In this document: positions 11,302-22,239 of the stretch, piece by piece | Layout of the letters: every line of letters begins with the position of its first letter | Numbering within the stretch: the stretch's first letter is position 1 | Source: Hydnum rufescens UP504 | Lineage: Eukaryota; Basidiomycota; Agaricomycetes; Cantharellales; Hydnaceae | Length of the DNA: 52,497 nucleotides | Direction: 5' to 3' | NCBI GenBank assembly: GCA_014904985.1 | Contig: MU129078.1 | Span: forward strand, 85,459-137,955 | Program-made: the position numbers and the translations under genes | Notes under the pieces: model-generated | Told to the model about the DNA's origin: nothing | The model's input: the letters and a program-made list of their open reading frames with translations, nothing else | The model's database searches: none

Positions 11302-11879
11302 TGTAATATAGAGCCCCAATTCTTTAAGTATATACTGGTCACGTCCCATTTGTATCTTACGTAATAGCGTGGCCACAAGGATTCTAAGTCCCAGCGGCAC
11401 CGGAATCAAAGGTACTCCTTTGCCCAGACTTCATAGCCTCCGCTTGAACCATGAAACCAACATAGCCATGCAACAACTATGTGACCAAGTCGCGCAATGA
11501 AGCAACCACATCAAGACCCACAATCCATCGCCACAGAGCACAGGGCAGAGACGGATAAGGGAGTCATGTACGAGCGCAACTCAGTTAGGTAAGTATGCTA
11601 CTCTAGTGTACTCGCTAACTACCCTTCCCCCCATAGATAGTAGCTGAGCCCTTTGGCCAGCTACTACCATCTCCCCATTCCCATTCCCTCCTCTCCTCTC
11701 GCTTCTCCCCTGTCTGAAGCAAAGCCAGTGCTTAGCTTTGTTCATGGCCCTCCCGCTCGAAGCCAGTGCTTAGAGCAGTTGGACTACTTTCCTCCTTCTG
11801 TTCACAGGTCCCTCAAATCTGCCTCATCTAACGACGACAAATACTGCGGTCCCTTGAAGTCGAGGACCACATTATTACA
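11302..11879 (+). repeat. 3' LTR of the gypsy element (578 bp)
   Basis: It begins TGTAAT and ends ATTACA, a perfect 6-bp inverted terminal repeat with canonical TG...CA ends. The left border follows the polypurine tract. The right border coincides exactly with the break in palindrome A, whose other arm keeps the uninterrupted sequence. Short open frames within it are not genes. Its 5' partner LTR is not in the window. Confidence 0.88.
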
Positions 11880-14800
11880 AAGGCAGTGTTGAGTGGGGGA
11901 GGAGAGCACTTGTCATAATGGAGCCAAAAGTGCTCCAAATGACTTGTGAGTGGATGCATTGGAAAGAGAGAGTCTAGATGAAGAGAACAAACCCAAAAAC
12001 AGAACAAGCAGACAAGATCTCCCTCCAGGAGGTGCAGGGAGAGGGGGGAGGAGAAGATGGGTGGTAGTGAAGTGAAAGATAATCGGATAGACACACAAAG
12101 GGATTGACCAGAAAGAGGGGATCAAGGTGCATCCAACAAGCATAAAAGTTTCAAAATCTGTCCAGATGTGAGCCCAGGGGTGTTGATTGATTCAAGCTGT
12201 TCTGGAAGGATGACAGCCACCATGAGTAGCCCAAAGCCACAGGGGGAAAACAAAAGGGATATCACTGGGGATGCACCCCAAAGGAAATAAAAGACACTTT
12301 GCAAAATGAAAAGCCACTACACAAGGTGTAGCCTGGCATTCTGCTCAAAGTGTGGATAAGACCCCAAAAAGGGAGAGAAAGGAAGAGTGAAACTAAAAAG
12401 AGATTTATTTAGGTGAAAACCATATCCCCAAAATTTCAAAAGCCAATCTTGTCCCCAGTAAAGTTTATTGAGATACAAAGTACACATGTTTTTTGACCAA
12501 TTGAAAAATTGATTTTACTGGCCCCTTACAGATCAGGGTAAAACTTGAAAATTTGCATGTGACAGGGCACCATGGTGAATAAATCACATCCTGAATATCA
12601 GCCTATTCTGTTCACTTTTATGCATTCAACTGCCTTGGCAAGCAACAACCTACCATGAATGTGAACCACTCCATATCAGACCTAAACTAGGTGGAATAGG
12701 CTTAAATTATTGCAACAATGACTATATCCAAAAATGGAATGAATTGGATGTGTGGAAGTGGCTGAACTTGAGGGAGAGGGAGAGGAAGATCAAAAGTGAA
12801 TTACATAGGATGTAGAGCAGAGCAGCCTCTGACATTATGCTGCTAGTAAAATAGGTATATGGGAAGTACACATGCAATATATGAGTCTAACTGGACTCCA
12901 TTTAGGCACTGTTTCACAGTCCTCCTCCCAAAATAACACTTTCCCCCCCAGAGCCTTCCACCTGTTCAATTGCCTTGAAAGTCCACACTTGGATCATCCA
13001 AATACATTCACAACACCCCTTCAAGTTTCAGAATGATGGGCCTAATATCTGAGTTTCCATAATATGTTCAAGTTCCACCAAAATACACCCTCCAGCTGAG
13101 ACATTTCCACAGCCCCAATCACTCTGATTTTTTGTAGGTCCCAGCTGGCCACCATTTGAGGCTCATCCTCAAATTTTCAGCCCATTCCAAGCACTTTTAA
13201 CATTGGTCACATGACCAAGATCTCCCCCTCCCCCTGCTTCACTCAGTCATCCAATTTCTCTGGACTTGATTTCCATCTATAGGAGTAGTATGTGATGGTG
13301 CATGATTCAAATTTCAAGTCATTCTGTGCACTATTCATTGAGTTATTCAGGAAACAGTCTAGATCTATTCAATTTGGGGTCAGAACCACAATGATTTGCC
13401 AAATCATTGTGGTTCTGACCCCAAATTGAATAGATCTAGACTGTTTCCTGAATAACTCAATGAATAGTGCACAGAATGACTTGAAATTTGAATCATGCAC
13501 CATCACATACTACTCCTATAGATGGAAATCAAGTCCAGAGAAATTGGATGACTGAGTGAAGCAGGGGGAGGGGGAGATCTTGGTCATGTGACCAATGTTA
13601 AAAGTGCTTGGAATGGGCTGAAAATTTGAGGATGAGCCTCAAATGGTGGCCAGCTGGGACCTACAAAAAATCAGAGTGATTGGGCTGTGGAAATGTCTCA
13701 GCTGGAGGGTGTATTTTGGTGGAACTTGAACATATTATGGAAACTCAGATATTAGGCCCATCATTCTGAAACTTGAAGGGGTGTTGTGAATGTATTTGGA
13801 TGATCCAAGTGTGGACTTTCAAGGCAATTGAACAGGTGGAAGGCTCTGGGGGGGAAAGTGTTATTTTGGGAGGAGGACTGTGAAACAGTGCCTAAATGGA
13901 GTCCAGTTAGACTCATATATTGCATGTGTACTTCCCATATACCTATTTTACTAGCAGCATAATGTCAGAGGCTGCTCTGCTCTACATCCTATGTAATTCA
14001 CTTTTGATCTTCCTCTCCCTCTCCCTCAAGTTCAGCCACTTCCACACATCCAATTCATTCCATTTTTGGATATAGTCATTGTTGCAATAATTTAAGCCTA
14101 TTCCACCTAGTTTAGGTCTGATATGGAGTGGTTCACATTCATGGTAGGTTGTTGCTTGCCAAGGCAGTTGAATGCATAAAAGTGAACAGAATAGGCTGAT
14201 ATTCAGGATGTGATTTATTCACCATGGTGCCCTGTCACATGCAAATTTTCAAGTCTTTACCTGATCTGTAAGGGCAGTAAATCAATTTTCAATGTCAAAA
14301 CATGTGTACTTTGTATCTCAATAACTACTGGACAGATTTGGCTGAAATTTTGATATGGTTTCACCTAAATAATCCCTAGTCACATCCTAAGTTTCAGAGT
14401 CACCTACCAAGATGTTATTTTTTAGCAGTACTTGTAATTCAATACCTCAAAGGCAATGAATTAGGCCACTTTTGGCACATTACCCATACCAAATAGATAG
14501 GGGGACAGAGAATGAAAGCATATGTAACCATATTACAGCAGTATATAAGGTTTGTGGCTTGGTTTTGCACAGCACTTGGGCACTTAGTGAATGCCAGCAA
14601 TTGCTGGTGTTGAGTCCCCCAGCAATTGCCAGTGTTTTTCAACATCACCACACTTTCAAGCTGAATGTCAGGCTACACCTAGTGTCATGGCTTTCCATTC
14701 ATCAGGAGTGGGCTTTGTCTTTTCTGGGGCACCCCTCACTTGTTCTTGGTTTCCTTCCCCTTGGTTTCTTTCTTTTTGCTGGCCACCTTCCTCTTCACTT

Positions 14801-15412
14801 CAAGGCTTCAAGCTGAATGTCAGGCTACACTTAGTGTCATGGCTTTCCATTCAGTGTGGGTCTTTTATTCTATGGGGTCCCCTGTAGTTTCACTCTTCCT
14901 TTCTCTCCCTTTTTGGGGTCTTATCCACACTTTGAGCAGAATGCCAGGCTACACCTTGTGTAGTGGCTTTTCATTTTGCAAAGTGTCTTTTATTTCCTTT
15001 GGGGTGCATCCCCAGTGATATCCCTTTTGTTTTCCCCCTGTGGCTTTGGGCTACTCATGGTGGCTGTCATCCTTCCAGAACAGCTTGAATCAATCAACAC
15101 CCCTGGGCTCACATCTGGACAGATTTTGAAACTTTTATGCTTGTTGGATGCACCTTGATCCCCTCTTTCTGGTCAATCCCTTTGTGTGTCTATCTGATTA
15201 TCTTTCACTTCACTACCACCCATCTTCTCCTCCCCCCTCTCCCTGCACCTCCTGGAGGGAGATCTTGTCTGCTTGTTCTGTTTTTGGGTTTGTTCTCTTC
15301 ATCTAGACTCTCTCTTTCCAATGCATCCACTCACAAGTCATTTGGAGCACTTTTGGCTCCATTATGACAAGTGCTCTCCTCCCCCACTCAACACTGCCTT
15401 GTATGGGTAAAT
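11880..15412. repeat. Palindrome A: inverted duplication, arms of ~1.5 and ~2.0 kb
   Basis: The left arm (11,880-13,397) and right arm (13,401-15,412) are reverse complements around a 3-bp centre at 13,398-13,400. The inner several hundred bases are almost identical; I saw one single-G difference over the stretch I compared by eye. Farther out the arms diverge, and the right arm has about 482 bp (roughly 14,385-14,885) with no partner. The same 60-residue open frame appears on minus at 12,122-12,304 and plus at 14,976-15,158, only because of the duplication. No transposase lies inside. It resembles a foldback element or inverted segmental duplication. Confidence 0.9.
14655..14960 (+). repeat. 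~140-bp direct repeat, three imperfect copies
   Basis: The string GAATGTCAGGCTACAC followed by GTGTCATGGCTTTCCATT occurs near 14,662 and 14,815, with a more diverged copy (GAATGCCAGGCTACAC) near 14,940. Two copies lie in the part of the right arm missing from the left arm. Recombination between repeats could explain that 482-bp difference. Confidence 0.75.
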
Positions 15413-15955
15413 CCTGGCCATTTGTGGCATTTTTAGTCTTGTTCAATGCATATCAATCCCCTCTTTCTTTCTAATCCATTTGTGTGTCCATCTGACAATT
15501 TTTCACTTCACTACCACCCATCTTCTCCTCCCCCCTTCCCCTGGACCTGCTGGGGGGAAACCTTGTCCACTCATTCTGTCTTTGGCTTGTTCTCATCATC
15601 TAGACTCCCTCTTTCCAACACATCCACTCACAAGTCATTTGGAGCACCTTTGGCTCCATTATGATGAGTGCTCTCCTCCTCCCCCATTCAACACCACCTT
15701 GTGTGAGTAAATCCTGGCCATTTGTGGTGTTTTTGGGCTTGTTCAATGCATATTCATCCCCTTGTTTCCTTTTACCCATTTTTCTGTCCATCTGATGATT
15801 TTTCACTTCACTACTGCCCATCTTCTCCCCCCTTTCCCTGCACCTACCTATGGAAGGAAGACCATGCCTGTTTTCACAGATTCTCACCTCACCTATTTCA
15901 CCCTCCATCTACCTGTTCATATCTTCATCTAGTTCTAGTCCCACATCAATAAATG
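15137..15955 (+). repeat. ~300-bp tandem repeat (about 2.7 copies)
   Basis: Anchor strings TTTCACTTCACTACC and CACTCACAAGTCATTTGGAG recur at ~15,200/15,500/15,803 and ~15,328/15,627, giving a period close to 300 bp. A fourth diverged unit lies at about 17,560-17,870, with its inverted copy near 26,700-27,150. The first unit is also the outer end of palindrome A. Open frames over it are repetitive by-products. Confidence 0.82.
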
Positions 15956-17400
15956 TTTCAGTTTCCTCACAATGTGCATACATGTATTGAATATCAAAAA
16001 CTGTGATATAATGACCCCTCAAGGCCCATGAGACACTCAAGTGGTCAAAAATGTTAGGCATATCTGAGCCTTCTCATACAGCCTTGTCTTCCCAGTACCC
16101 TCACATATTTGCAAATGTCTCCATCACTAAGTTCCACTTCAATGGGCCCCAATTCCTGAAATATACCTAAAATATGGGCCCCAAATCAATGTATGCAAAA
16201 TAAATTTTATATTGTTTTGGGGCCCCTCACTCTGTAACCCTAACTAGGCCCATATTGTGCCACATTTTCAGCCCTTTCTTAGGTCTTGAAAATGACTGCC
16301 CAGGCTGAAAGGCTGTCTGTGTACTGGCACAAAGGGCACCAGTCATGTTAGAAGGCCACTCTGTTCTGGAGACCTGCATGAATGTCAAGGGTTTGCTGCT
16401 TGTTGACAACATTCCTGTCAAGGTACTAATCTCCATTTCAGAGACCTTCTGGGTCACAGAGTTGATGCTCATTGCCAGAGCAGAATGGATGAACATAGTC
16501 TTCTACAGAATCTGCAGCAAGGGTATCAAGGTGTATGCCAGTAGCAAGCTCCAGGTCTCATAATCTCCAATTTACAAAGGCACCAAAACCATCCTTTCTA
16601 GTGTGACATGAGTATGGAAGTAAATAAGCATTAACAGCAATGGCTGGAATGATATTCTCTGACCAAGCAACCAAAGCACATCCATGTGATTGATGCTTTG
16701 GTTGTTGGGTCATTTGGTCAGAACATTCCTGGAATGAGGAAGTAGCTTCCTCCAGGTTGATTTTACCTTATACTCCACACTATTCTTCAGTATTTCACAA
16801 ATATCTCCACCAGTTTTGATCTGATTCATTAGAAACAACCACCCCTGGAAAGAAGCTGAAAATATGCATTGAATAGTACCAAGGAAAAAATGAATGGATT
16901 AGATCTTGGCTTTCTGTAATTTAGTCTCCCCATATCTCACTTCATCTTTATCTCCACTTTTCTGATTACTAAAGGCAATTATGATTCCAGAACCCTATGT
17001 CTAATGAAGGGTACATCTAGGGTGACCAGTTCCACCTTTCCCCAAGGGATTCTGTTCAGTAGAAGAGGAGGAATACCTTGGTTAAGCCATGTTCCCCTAT
17101 TCTGACTTGATATTGGAATATCTCCTTCAGTTTTGAAGCTTTTGACTTGATTCTTTTTTCATCATTTTTGCCTTAACCCCACCTTTCCGCTGATTACCAT
17201 AGCATTTTTCTGTGATGTATATTAAGTGCAGGAGATGCAAATTTCTATCATCTTTCCCCCCATCCCCAGTTGAAAAGCTAGTTGAACTGCTGCTGGTGTC
17301 AGGGTAAATTCCACAACTCAACCCTCACTAAACACCAACTTTTGATAGGCTCTCAAGAGGAGGACCTAGAGTGTGATTCCCTGAATTAACACCCCCTTCA
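15956..17400. other. AT-rich repeat-derived DNA, no gene recognised
   Basis: Only short frames are present (for example 16,345-16,563 plus and 16,227-16,496 minus) and none shows a motif I recognise. One hairpin is listed separately. The region is CpG-poor. Confidence 0.45.
16641..16736. repeat. Imperfect hairpin, MITE-like
   Basis: CAACCAAAGCA (16,668) is mirrored by TGCTTTGGTTG (16,694), and outer blocks CTGACCAA and TTGGTCAG, then GGAATG and CATTCC, extend the stem with mismatches. It may be a tiny miniature inverted-repeat element. No target duplication could be assigned. Confidence 0.4.
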
Positions 17401-17991
17401 TTTATTGTGTGGATAGGCTCTGTCTATACAGGACAATTTCACCACCCAAAGACCCCCTCCCCTTGGACCTGAACATTCAGATTGACCCCATGATCCTCTC
17501 TCTTCATCCTCATTTCCATTTCATGGACTGTGGTTGGTTTCAGCTTCCATTTCCTGCTTACACCATTCATTCTGTTTTTGGGCTTGTTCTCTTTGCCCAG
17601 ACTCCCTCTTTCCAACACATCTACTCATGAGTCATTTGGAGCATTTCTGGCTTTGTTATGACCTATTCTCTCCTCCTCCCCCACTTAACATCACCTTGTA
17701 TGGGCAAATCTTGTTCATCTGGGCTGTTTTTTTTGGCCTTATGCAATTCATCCCCTCTTCCTGCCCACCCCATTTGCATGTCTATCCAACCATTTTTCAC
17801 TTCACTGTCCTCCATCTTCTCCTTCCCCTTTGCCCCATACTTGCATATTTCCCACTTTGTATTGATTTACCAGTATTGAAGTCCCCCATTGGGGCCCCTT
17901 TGGATGTATCCCTAATTAGGTCCAATGGCATAATGGATTTAATAGTTGATGTGGAACAGCAGTGTTAAGCCCATATATGGTATTATGTCCA
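17401..17991 (+). repeat. Repeat segment left of the solo LTR, copied inverted at 26.3-27.3 kb
   Basis: This stretch holds a diverged ~300-bp unit and runs to the GTCCA target site at 17,987. Its reverse complement is recognisable at 26,263-27,270 with many small insertions. Short hydrophobic frames (e.g. 17,534-17,968) follow the repeat and are not credible genes. Confidence 0.75.
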
Positions 17992-18591
17992 TGTCAGGGT
18001 TCGCCCCCAACTCCGGTCTACTCCGGTCTACTCCGGTCAACTCCGGTCCTCGTCCGCCCACCTCCAGTCCGGTTCTCCACTTATTTCCCTTGCCCAAGTC
18101 CACTTTGCTTCCGGCTTGATTCCGGTTTGACTCCGGTCCAACCCTATCTTGGTTTCATTTCCTTTTCATTTCCCTTTCATTTCCCATTGCTTCCGGTTCA
18201 CCCCCTGGCCGAGTTCCTGTTCCTGTTCCTGTTCCTGTCCCCCTTGTAACCACCTCCAGTTTAGCGATCACTCCCCCGTAGTATAGTCATCATGTATAAG
18301 TAGTCCAAGAGCGAAGTCCAGAGACCCCAGCTTTGGTCTCTCAGGATTTCCGCTGTTACTCCGGACTACAGGTCCGAGTATTTTCCAGTTGACTCCGCGA
18401 GCTTAAGGACCGCTGTGCTCGTTTCCGCCTAGTCCCTTCCGGGCTGCTGGATTGCCTCTCCGTCCCCTCCTATCTTTGTTATCTCATTCCTGCCCGGATT
18501 CTCTCGGACTTAGCCGGACTTACACCGGACTTAGCCGGAATTATCTGTGTTTATATTTGTTTGGTGCTCTCGTCGCAGCGTGGCCCTGACA
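17992..18591. mobile_element. Solo LTR (600 bp) with 5-bp target-site duplication
   Basis: The segment starts TGTCAGGG and ends CCCTGACA, an 8-bp perfect inverted terminal repeat. It is flanked on both sides by GTCCA (17,987-17,991 and 18,592-18,596), the 5-bp duplication expected of LTR-retrotransposon integration. Inside are many CTCCGGT-type motifs and a TATAAG box at ~18,295. No internal coding region accompanies it, so it arose by LTR-LTR recombination. It is richer in CpG than its surroundings, which suggests it is younger or less decayed. A noisy inverted copy is at 25,636-26,262. Confidence 0.93.
18295..18300 (+). promoter_or_regulatory. TATA-like box inside the solo LTR
   Basis: TATAAG lies about 300 bp into the LTR, a position suitable for a U3 promoter. 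This orientation assumes the LTR reads left to right; nothing internal remains to confirm it. Confidence 0.35.
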
Positions 18592-18665
18592 GTCCATGAA
18601 GGTGCAGAACTACTAAGGTCACTGAAAAACACCCCTTGGGGCCCCTGATGTCTGAGGCCTAGTTA

Positions 18666-18755
18666 GGCCACCTAATGCACCCTCAAAATAGTACCTCTTA
18701 GGTGGTTTGAGTTTGCATCTGCAAACCACCTAAGAGGTGTTCTGAGTATAGGCAT
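18666..18755. repeat. ~88-bp hairpin module (copy 1)
   Basis: CTCTTAGGTGGTTT and its complement AAACCACCTAAGAG form a 14-bp perfect stem around a 14-bp loop, embedded in a longer conserved block starting CCACCTAATGCACCC and ending near GAGTATAGG. The same block occurs inverted at ~27,470-27,560 and ~25,490-25,560 (noisy), and forms the centre of palindrome D at 41,336-41,423. Confidence 0.88.
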
Positions 18756-19107
18756 GTCTAAGACAGGCCTGAGGGGTATTTTTGGGGAATTTTTTTTCAA
18801 AGTTCACTATATAGACATGTCTAAAATAGCCTGCCACAGGTGCCACCCAGAAGGGTTTGTTCACTGGCTGGAGAGTGTTACAGGTCTAATTTAGGCATGT
18901 CTAATAAGATATTTTCTGGAGCCTTAGAGGTGTCTATCATCCTTACTGTGTGTCTACTGGTGTCTAAATCAACATTTTGAGCCCAAGACCTCTGGTGGCA
19001 GTACTAATAGGTGTCTAATGTTGTCTAGATCCAATAATAATGGTGCTATTGTGGATGCATGTCTACTAGTGTCTAAATTAGAACAAAGGCGTCTGCTCAG
19101 GGGGAGA

Positions 19108-19322
19108 TCATTAGACATGTCTAGAGATGTCCAGAGATGTCTAGGTGTGTCTAGACATATCTAGACACATCTAGTCATGTCTATAGTCATGTCTAGACAC
19201 ATCTAGACATATCTATAGTCATGTCTAGACACATCTAGACATGTCTAGACACATCTAGACATGTCTATAGTCATGTCTAGACACATCTAGACATGTCTAG
19301 ACATGTCTAGTCATGTCTAGAC
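19108..19322. repeat. CTAGACATGT-type decamer satellite
   Basis: About twenty tandem units based on TCTAGACATG or TCTAGACACA fill this stretch. Each unit contains the self-complementary cores TCTAGA and ACATGT, so the array can pair with itself in many registers. It forms the outer flank of palindrome B and reappears, degraded, on the other side. Confidence 0.92.
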
Positions 19323-21105
19323 AAGGAAAAGGTGCATTAGGTAATATCCCATAATAACTTTGGATATCCAGTTACATAATAAAGTGTTTCTTATTTAAAA
19401 AAAAGCCTAAATACGGAAATTGGATGAAGTACATCCAAATAATATTTAGCCATCCAGCCCAATGGAGGCCCAGGACCAGGGGGAGGTGCCTGGGATGGGT
19501 GGAGGGACCCTAAGGACCCTGGCTGAGTGAAGAAACCAGGCCCAGAGCAAGTGGCTAGTGCCTGGAGAGATGGGGGCAGTAAAATGAATACCGGAAATTG
19601 CGGAACTTGCTGGATCTGAACCGCTGGGCAGTTCGTTCTGAAATTTGGCACATGATTGGGGACTATTAGGGCGAAGAACATATTAAAATTTCAGCCAATT
19701 CCAATCAGTAGGTATTGAGATATGAGGAAAACAAGTTTGGACACTGAAATAAATTTCCTCCCCTTACAGAATACTTGGAAACTTGAAAATTTGCACAGAG
19801 TATGATAATATAATGTACTAATTATGTGCCAAAAATTATCCCAATCCACCCACTTTAAGGTAGGGAACTGGACAATGGATACCAGAGGCAGTGAAAATTG
19901 CCAAAAAATACCCAATGAGCAGACTATTCTGAAACTTGGCATGTGATTAGACACTGCTCAGGTGAAGAACATATTCAATTTTCAGCCCAATCCATGCAGT
20001 AGGTACAGAGATATGAGGCAAATAGGTTTCAACCTTGAAAATTGATTTACTCCCCTACAGACAAGATATGGACTTGAAATTTTACATGGAGTATGACCAT
20101 GTAATCAAATAAATATGTGCCAAGAATCAGCTTATTTTGTTTACTTCTAGGCATTGAACTCCCTTTTCAGGCAAAAAGGGAACAAAAGCCTACCATAAAT
20201 GTAGAACACTCCACATTAGGACCAAACTAAGTGGAATAGGCTGTTCCCTTTTTGCCTGAAAAGGGAGTTCAATGCCTAGAAGTAAACAAAATAAGCTGAT
20301 TCTTGGCACATATTTATTTGATTACATGGTCATACTCCATGTAAATTTCAAGCCCATATCTTGTCTGTAGGGGAGTAAATCAATTTTCAAGGCTGAAACC
20401 TATTTGCCTCATATCTCTGTACCTACTGCATGGATTGGGCTGAAAATTGAATATGTTCTTCACCTGAGCAGTGTCTAATCACATGCCAAGTTTCAGAATA
20501 GTCTGCTCATTGGGTATTTTTTGGCAATTTTCACTGCCTCTGGTATCCATTGTCCAGTTCCCTACCTTAAAGTGGGTGGATTGGGATAATTTTTGGCACA
20601 TAATTAGTACATTATATTATCATACTCTGTGCAAATTTCAAGTTCCAAGTATTCTGTAAGGGGAGGAAATTTATTTTCAGTGTCCAAACTTGTTTCCTAT
20701 ATCTCAATACATCTGATTGGAATTGGCTGAAATTTTAATTGTTTCTTTCGCCTAATAGTTCCCCAATTCTGTGGCCCAATTTCAGAAACAACTTGCCCCA
20801 GCGGTCAGATCCGGAGCAAGTTCCGCAATTTCGGTATCATTTTACTGCCCCATCTCTCCAGGCACTAGGGCCACTTGCTCTGTTGCCCTGGGTTTCTTCA
20901 CTCAGCAGGGTCCTTTTAGGTCCTACACCCATCCCAGGCACCTCCCCCTGGTCCTGGCCTCCATTGGGGCTGGATGGCTAATATTATTTGGATGTACTTC
21001 ATCAATTTCCGTATGTTAAGGCTTTTTTTAAATAAGAACACTTTATTAGTAACTGGATATCCAAGTATTATGGGATATACTAATGCCCTTTCCTTGTGCT
21101 TCAAC
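19323..21105. repeat. Palindrome B: foldback with ~0.86-kb arms and ~57-bp loop
   Basis: The arms (about 19,323-20,184 and 20,242-21,105) are reverse complements around a loop at ~20,185-20,241, coordinate pairs summing to about 40,426. The loop and inner arms resemble the middle of palindrome A: both contain CTACCAT, then ACTCCA, then AAACTA, then GTGGAATAGG. No protein is encoded; mirrored frames on both strands are by-products. The right arm beyond ~20,650 has more small indels than the left. Confidence 0.9.
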
Positions 21106-21498
21106 ATGTGATGTCAGACTGGCTAAGATGTCTAGACAATGACCTAGAATGTCTAGCTGAACTACATGTCTAGATGTGTACTAACATGACTAGACATGGC
21201 TAGAAGTTCTAGATGTGTCTAGACATGACTTAGACATGTCTAGCATACTAGACATGAGGTCTAGACAGGATACATGTTAGATGATAGATTCTAGACATGT
21301 CAGTCTAGACATGGCTACATCATTACATGACTAGACTGTTACATGTCTAGATGGTGGTCTAGAATGACAAGATGATACATGATAGACATGTCTAGATGTG
21401 TTCTAGAATGCCTAGTGTCTAGATGTGTCTAGATGTGCTCTGTCAGATGTGTCTAGTGTGTCTAGATGTGTCGTGTTTAGATGTGTCAGACATGACTA
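21106..21498. repeat. Degraded decamer satellite, right flank of palindrome B
   Basis: CTAGACATG, TCTAGATGTG and related units continue up to the N gap but with many missing or extra bases compared with the left flank at 19,108-19,322. This fits either faster decay or low-accuracy sequence next to the gap. Confidence 0.8.
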
Positions 21499-21523
21499 NN
21501 NNNNNNNNNNNNNNNNNNNNNNN
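21499..21523. other. Assembly gap of exactly 25 N
   Basis: Twenty-five N. The identical length of the second gap (34,623) indicates a placeholder rather than a measured distance. Frames spanning it are meaningless. Confidence 0.98.
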
Positions 21524-22239
21524 CGCCCTGTTGTTAGGTGTGATAAGTGGGGTAGCAGGGTGTTTTGCAGTCATATTAATTTTCAGGAGGACTCAAGGAA
21601 CTAGATGAGAGGAACATTTAAATTTAGGTTAAAATTAACTCATGCAAAAAGGCTGTTTCACTGTCTTTTTGCCATGCTATAGCTAACTGGGGGGGGAAGG
21701 GGCCTCAGCGTAATATAGGAAGCACCCATGTGGCAGGGTGTGTGGTTCTGAGGCCCAATTGGTGTGGATGATCCTCATTTGGTGTGGTGCCACATTGTCA
21801 TGGCCTTGGCACATTTGAAAATCATGTTGCTGTGTTGGGTTCAGTGTGTTATGCATTGCTGCATCATGTGTCTTTTTGCGCGTTCTGGTCATTTTTCGGT
21901 TTTTGCATGCATGCACTTGAGATAAGCTCAGCTAGATCATTAACGGGGGATGTCCAGCCTGGTCAGCAATATTGGATATCTAAACTAGAATATTTCACAA
22001 AGGTTGCATTTATATGGCCTAACTGATATCCAGACAGGGGGGCCCCAGGGGCCTTAGCCACTTTAGGGCATCTATTTTTTATTATCTATTATATTACGGT
22101 AGGCTGCCCAGTGGGGCTCACCCTGTCAGGATCAATTGAATTTTGGCTTCTGGTTGTGGGGACTTACCCATCAGAGTATCATTATGCAGACTCCTTCTCT
22201 TCCTCCTAACTCACCCCCATTCCCCAAACCCTTTGCTAT
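21524..22239. other. Stretch between gap and repeat copy C, no gene recognised
   Basis: This segment is not visibly homologous to the surrounding repeats. The longest plus frame (21,784-22,026) has no motif I recognise. A short polypurine run lies near 21,690. Confidence 0.4.

Larger units (their letters stand above)
6291..11879 (+). mobile_element. 5'-truncated Ty3/gypsy chromovirus with extra ORF and 3' LTR
   Basis: The element retains RNase H, integrase and chromodomain coding (6,291-8,401), a CAACCT array, a second long reading frame (8,677-11,283), a G-rich polypurine tract and a 3' LTR (11,302-11,879). The 5' LTR, gag, protease and most of reverse transcriptase are missing. Its right end cuts into the left arm of palindrome A: the host sequence AAGGCAGTGTTGAG directly after the LTR is found uninterrupted, in inverted form, at ~15,399-15,412. 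The insertion therefore happened in one arm only. Confidence 0.88.

Noticed and set aside
12122..15158. Identical 60-residue proteins on both strands as a conserved gene pair
   Set aside because: They are mirror images created by palindrome A, lie in repeats and have no domain or codon pattern.
19108..19322. CRISPR-like array
   Set aside because: Units are 10 bp without unique spacers, and the organism is a fungus.
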